Shown here piece by piece: positions 61,919 through 64,000 of a DNA stretch of 64,000 nucleotides. The position numbers were made by a program, and so were the translations under genes. The notes beneath the pieces were generated by a model. It saw nothing but the letters and a program-made list of their open reading frames with translations. It made no database searches and had not been told where the DNA came from. Position 1 is the first letter of the stretch; each line of letters opens with the position of its first letter. This DNA comes from CAVTPU01 sp963736695 (lineage in GTDB: Bacteria; Actinomycetota; Actinomycetes; Mycobacteriales; Micromonosporaceae), in assembly GCA_963736695.1 (NCBI GenBank), contig CAVTPU010000001.1, forward strand, positions 930,001 to 994,000. The letters run 5' to 3'.

Positions 61919-63253
61919 CTATTCCTGCACCCGCACCGCGTGCCAGGTGATCCCATCGAGCGAGCGGTAGATAGTGCTCGTATGTACCGGCAACATCAGA
62001 TAACCCACATCCGGCGTACCAGTGACGAAATCCCCTGTCTGGATCTCCCCGAGGTCGTCGGGCAACCCGGCTAGGCGTACCAGGGTCGGTTTTGTGTCAG
62101 TCGGGCCGAGCCGCCACGCTAGGGGCACGCCGCCGCCGGATTCAAAACGGAAGGCGATCAACGCCCCGTCCGGCGCGACAATCCCGCCACCGGTCGCCGC
62201 CTCGGGCTCGGGGGTGGGGCCGACTCCCGACGGGGTCGTCGAGTTGGCGGAGGCGCCCAACGCGGTAAAGGTTCGCCATGTTCGGCCGCCGTCGACGCTG
62301 CGCTGAATCGTCAGGTCGGTGGATGACGAACCCGCCTTGTATGGATGTGTTTCGACTCGATACAGGGTGGTTGCGTCGAGGCCGGGCACCAGCGCGGTCC
62401 CACACTCCGCCTCACTGCCGCAGGGCACCGTCCGATCGGTCCACGTCCGGCCGCCGTCCTGACTGACCGACACTGCAGGCACCCCGTACTGCAAGTTTGG
62501 TTTAAGACTATATCCATCGAGGAAAATGGCCGCTTTGGTCGTGATTGTGCGGACGATGTTGTCGAGCGCGGGCCGCTGCTCAACCGACAACGACAGCACT
62601 CGATTCGTTGCGGGGTCGATGGCCGAGAATCCACAGTGGTTGCCGAGTTGCCCGCACCGCAAAATCTGCGCAACCGGCAACGCCTGCGCCGACTCCTCGA
62701 CGACAGGCCGCCAGGTCCGCCCACCGTCGACGCTCACCGCAGACTCCTGCTCTCCGTCGATGGGATTCTGCTGTGGCTGGCTCACCTTCGCGGTTGGCGG
62801 CAGATAGCCGTCGGTGACGAGCAGCCCACCCGGCCCCGCCTGGAGAGAAGAATAACGCCAGTCGAGTCGATCCGTCCGCCGCGACCACGTGACCCCGCCG
62901 TCGTCTGACCCGAACAGCACCGGATAGCAATCTGGGCAGTCGGCGCGCCACGCGAACAGATGGTTGTGGTCGGTGGCGAACGCCATATCCACCCGGTATT
63001 GGTCTGGCTCGGGGCTATTATCCAACCCGCCGCCGGCTGCGACCACCGTTACCGATCCCGCGACAATCGTTGCCAACGCGGTTGCTCCGATTCCGGCCAG
63101 CCGCCGATTCCGGCTCCACCACGTCCGCCACACCGGTGCCCCGGCACGCTTTCGCAGTCCATCCAGGTCCCACACCTGATCGGGTAGTGCGGCGGCAGCC
63201 CGATTCACCCGGGCACTGATCTCGTCAGGGACCACCACATCATCGATTTGCAT
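61919..63253 (-). CDS. Single-helix membrane protein with an external BNR/sialidase-like propeller, sigma-factor partner
   Basis: 444 aa from ATG 63253 (TTGGAG 7 bases upstream; another ATG at 63265). The cytoplasmic head (PDEISARVNRAAAALPDQVW) is followed by one helix (LAGIGATALATIVAGSVTVVAA, about 55-76). Outside lies a propeller with five Asp-box motifs: SDDGGVTW, SVDGGRTW, SQDGGRTW, SVDGGRTW and a degenerate SLDGITW. Its start overlaps the ECF sigma gene by 14 bases. The layout suggests a transmembrane regulator of that sigma factor; the sialidase catalytic residues are not evident. Confidence 0.8.
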   Translation of the reverse strand: MQIDDVVVPDEISARVNRAAAALPDQVWDLDGLRKRAGAPVWRTWWSRNRRLAGIGATALATIVAGSVTVVAAGGGLDNSPEPDQYRVDMAFATDHNHLFAWRADCPDCYPVLFGSDDGGVTWSRRTDRLDWRYSSLQAGPGGLLVTDGYLPPTAKVSQPQQNPIDGEQESAVSVDGGRTWRPVVEESAQALPVAQILRCGQLGNHCGFSAIDPATNRVLSLSVEQRPALDNIVRTITTKAAIFLDGYSLKPNLQYGVPAVSVSQDGGRTWTDRTVPCGSEAECGTALVPGLDATTLYRVETHPYKAGSSSTDLTIQRSVDGGRTWRTFTALGASANSTTPSGVGPTPEPEAATGGGIVAPDGALIAFRFESGGGVPLAWRLGPTDTKPTLVRLAGLPDDLGEIQTGDFVTGTPDVGYLMLPVHTSTIYRSLDGITWHAVRVQE

Positions 63254-63776
63254 CAGTGTCTCCAATGGTCAGTTCCGTGCGCAGATGCAGCAAGGCCCGC
63301 GACAGTCGACTCTTCACCGTGCCGGCCGCGATCCCCAGTGCCGCCGCCGTCTCCGTCGTGTTCAGGTTCAACAGCACTCGAGCGACCACCACCGCGCGGT
63401 GCTTGACGTCCAAACGACCCAACGCGGCGAGCGCCGCGATGCCGACCGGGTCGGGTGGTGACAACGAGCCGCGCATGCCCGCACGGTCGGCCTCGGGTAG
63501 GGGACGTTCGCGACGGGTCTGACGCCAGCGTGAGGTCGCCCAGTTCAGGCCAACTCGATATACCCAACCGCCGGGATTGTTGTGCGTGCCGACCACATGC
63601 CACCGGGTGTAGGCGCGCAGCATCGCTTCGTCGGTGGCTTCACGGGCCAGTGCGGCGTCGGCGAGCACCAACGCTAACGCCCGGTAGACGATATCGACCT
63701 GGCCGCGGTAAAAGCCCTCGAACGAGTCCGCCGCGATGACGGTCGTCGGCTCTTCTGCAGTAGCCGTAGCTTTCAT
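63240..63776 (-). CDS. ECF RNA polymerase sigma factor
   Basis: 178 aa from ATG 63776. Region 2 has FEGFYRGQVDIVYRALALVL and EAMLRAYTRWHVV; region 4 has LDVKHRAVVVARVLLNLN and TETAAALGIAAGTVKSRLSRAL. It is SigE-like but lacks the usual acidic DAEDAVQE in region 2.2 (REATDEAMLRA instead). A promoter-like GGAACG-N16-CGTGTA ends 6 bases before the ATG, so the mRNA is likely leaderless. Confidence 0.9.
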   Translation of the reverse strand: MKATATAEEPTTVIAADSFEGFYRGQVDIVYRALALVLADAALAREATDEAMLRAYTRWHVVGTHNNPGGWVYRVGLNWATSRWRQTRRERPLPEADRAGMRGSLSPPDPVGIAALAALGRLDVKHRAVVVARVLLNLNTTETAAALGIAAGTVKSRLSRALLHLRTELTIGDTDANR

Positions 63777-63782
63777 GCCAGG

Positions 63783-63810
63783 TACACGCACCAGCCGCCC
63801 TCATCGTTCC
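63783..63810 (-). promoter_or_regulatory. Candidate ECF-type promoter giving a leaderless sigma mRNA
   Basis: Minus strand GGAACG (63810-63805), 16 bases, CGTGTA (63788-63783). The expected start point falls on or next to the A of the ATG at 63776. Confidence 0.55.
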
Positions 63811-63893
63811 ATGTGATGTGTCGGGTCGACCCTGGCTTGTGGCCCGGGTTGCGTCAACGCGGCGCCTAGAGAGATTTCCTGGTACGAGCTAGT

Positions 63894-63933
63894 GCGGGGC
63901 GAGGTCACGGCTGCTGCCGTGACCTCGCCCCGC
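63894..63933 (-). terminator. Hairpin terminator of the gene at the right edge
   Basis: Perfect 17-bp stem (63894-63910 with 63917-63933) around CTGCTG, 10 bases past the stop of the partial gene. Confidence 0.85.
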
Positions 63934-63942
63934 AGGTTCGAC

Positions 63943-64000
63943 TCAGTCGGCAACCACGAGTCGGTTGCGGCGGGCCATGAGGATGCCGCCGACGACACCG
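63943..64000 (-). CDS. C-terminal end of a gene entering from the right
   Basis: Eighteen codons read GVVGGILMARRNRLVVAD and stop. A hydrophobic run followed by Arg-rich residues is the usual end of a cell-surface protein with a membrane anchor. The terminator right after it supports a real gene end. The rest lies outside the window. Confidence 0.5.
   Translation of the reverse strand, partial: GVVGGILMARRNRLVVAD

Overview
The window is high-G+C DNA from an actinobacterium. The signs are GTG/TTG starts with strong AAGGAG-type ribosome sites, GTGA/ATGA/TTGA coupled genes, a SARP/AfsR-type regulator, SigE-family ECF sigma factors, a DDN-like F420 protein, DUF4190 and DUF4232 proteins, and a Wzm/Wzt-type polysaccharide exporter. 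Genus cannot be read from the sequence. No rRNA, tRNA, CRISPR array or intact insertion sequence was recognised.

Region 1 (1-17.7 kb) is a cell-surface region. It holds a glycosyltransferase fragment, a Gfo/Idh oxidoreductase and a DegT aminotransferase (a sugar amination pair), a TetR regulator, a two-gene ABC-2 polysaccharide exporter, a propeller protein with cell-wall-binding repeats, a secreted trypsin with a P-domain, an AlkZ-like protein, an ECF sigma factor with a membrane partner, and two divergent pairs of glycosyltransferases.

Region 2 (17.7-37.9 kb) is mainly metabolic. It contains a heptad-repeat coiled-coil protein, a DEDD exonuclease, a Tat-exported serine hydrolase and a secreted lyase-like lipoprotein. 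A sulfide-detoxification locus follows: persulfide dioxygenase-rhodanese, divergent from a GntR regulator, a TauE/SafE exporter and a sulfide:quinone oxidoreductase, with a palindrome between them. Then come a zinc-ribbon SDR, a V8-like protease, and a tightly coupled seven-gene operon joining a PotABCD-type importer to a MaoC hydratase, a CoA ligase and a TetR regulator.

Region 3 (38-61.3 kb) is accessory and eroded. It has a Doc toxin-antitoxin pair, a PIN-toxin remnant, a streptomycin-kinase-like gene plus a fossil of a second copy, a SARP regulator coupled to a VanX-like dipeptidase, secreted FG-GAP repeat proteins, several unknown genes, a PhnD-like protein without a transporter, a VanZ protein, a second phosphotransferase and a decapitated Fic gene.

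Region 4 (61.3-64 kb) has a DUF4190 protein and an ECF sigma factor followed by a one-helix membrane protein with an external BNR propeller. Both ECF genes are preceded by nearly the same GGAAC-N17-CGTGT promoter; the second would give a leaderless transcript.
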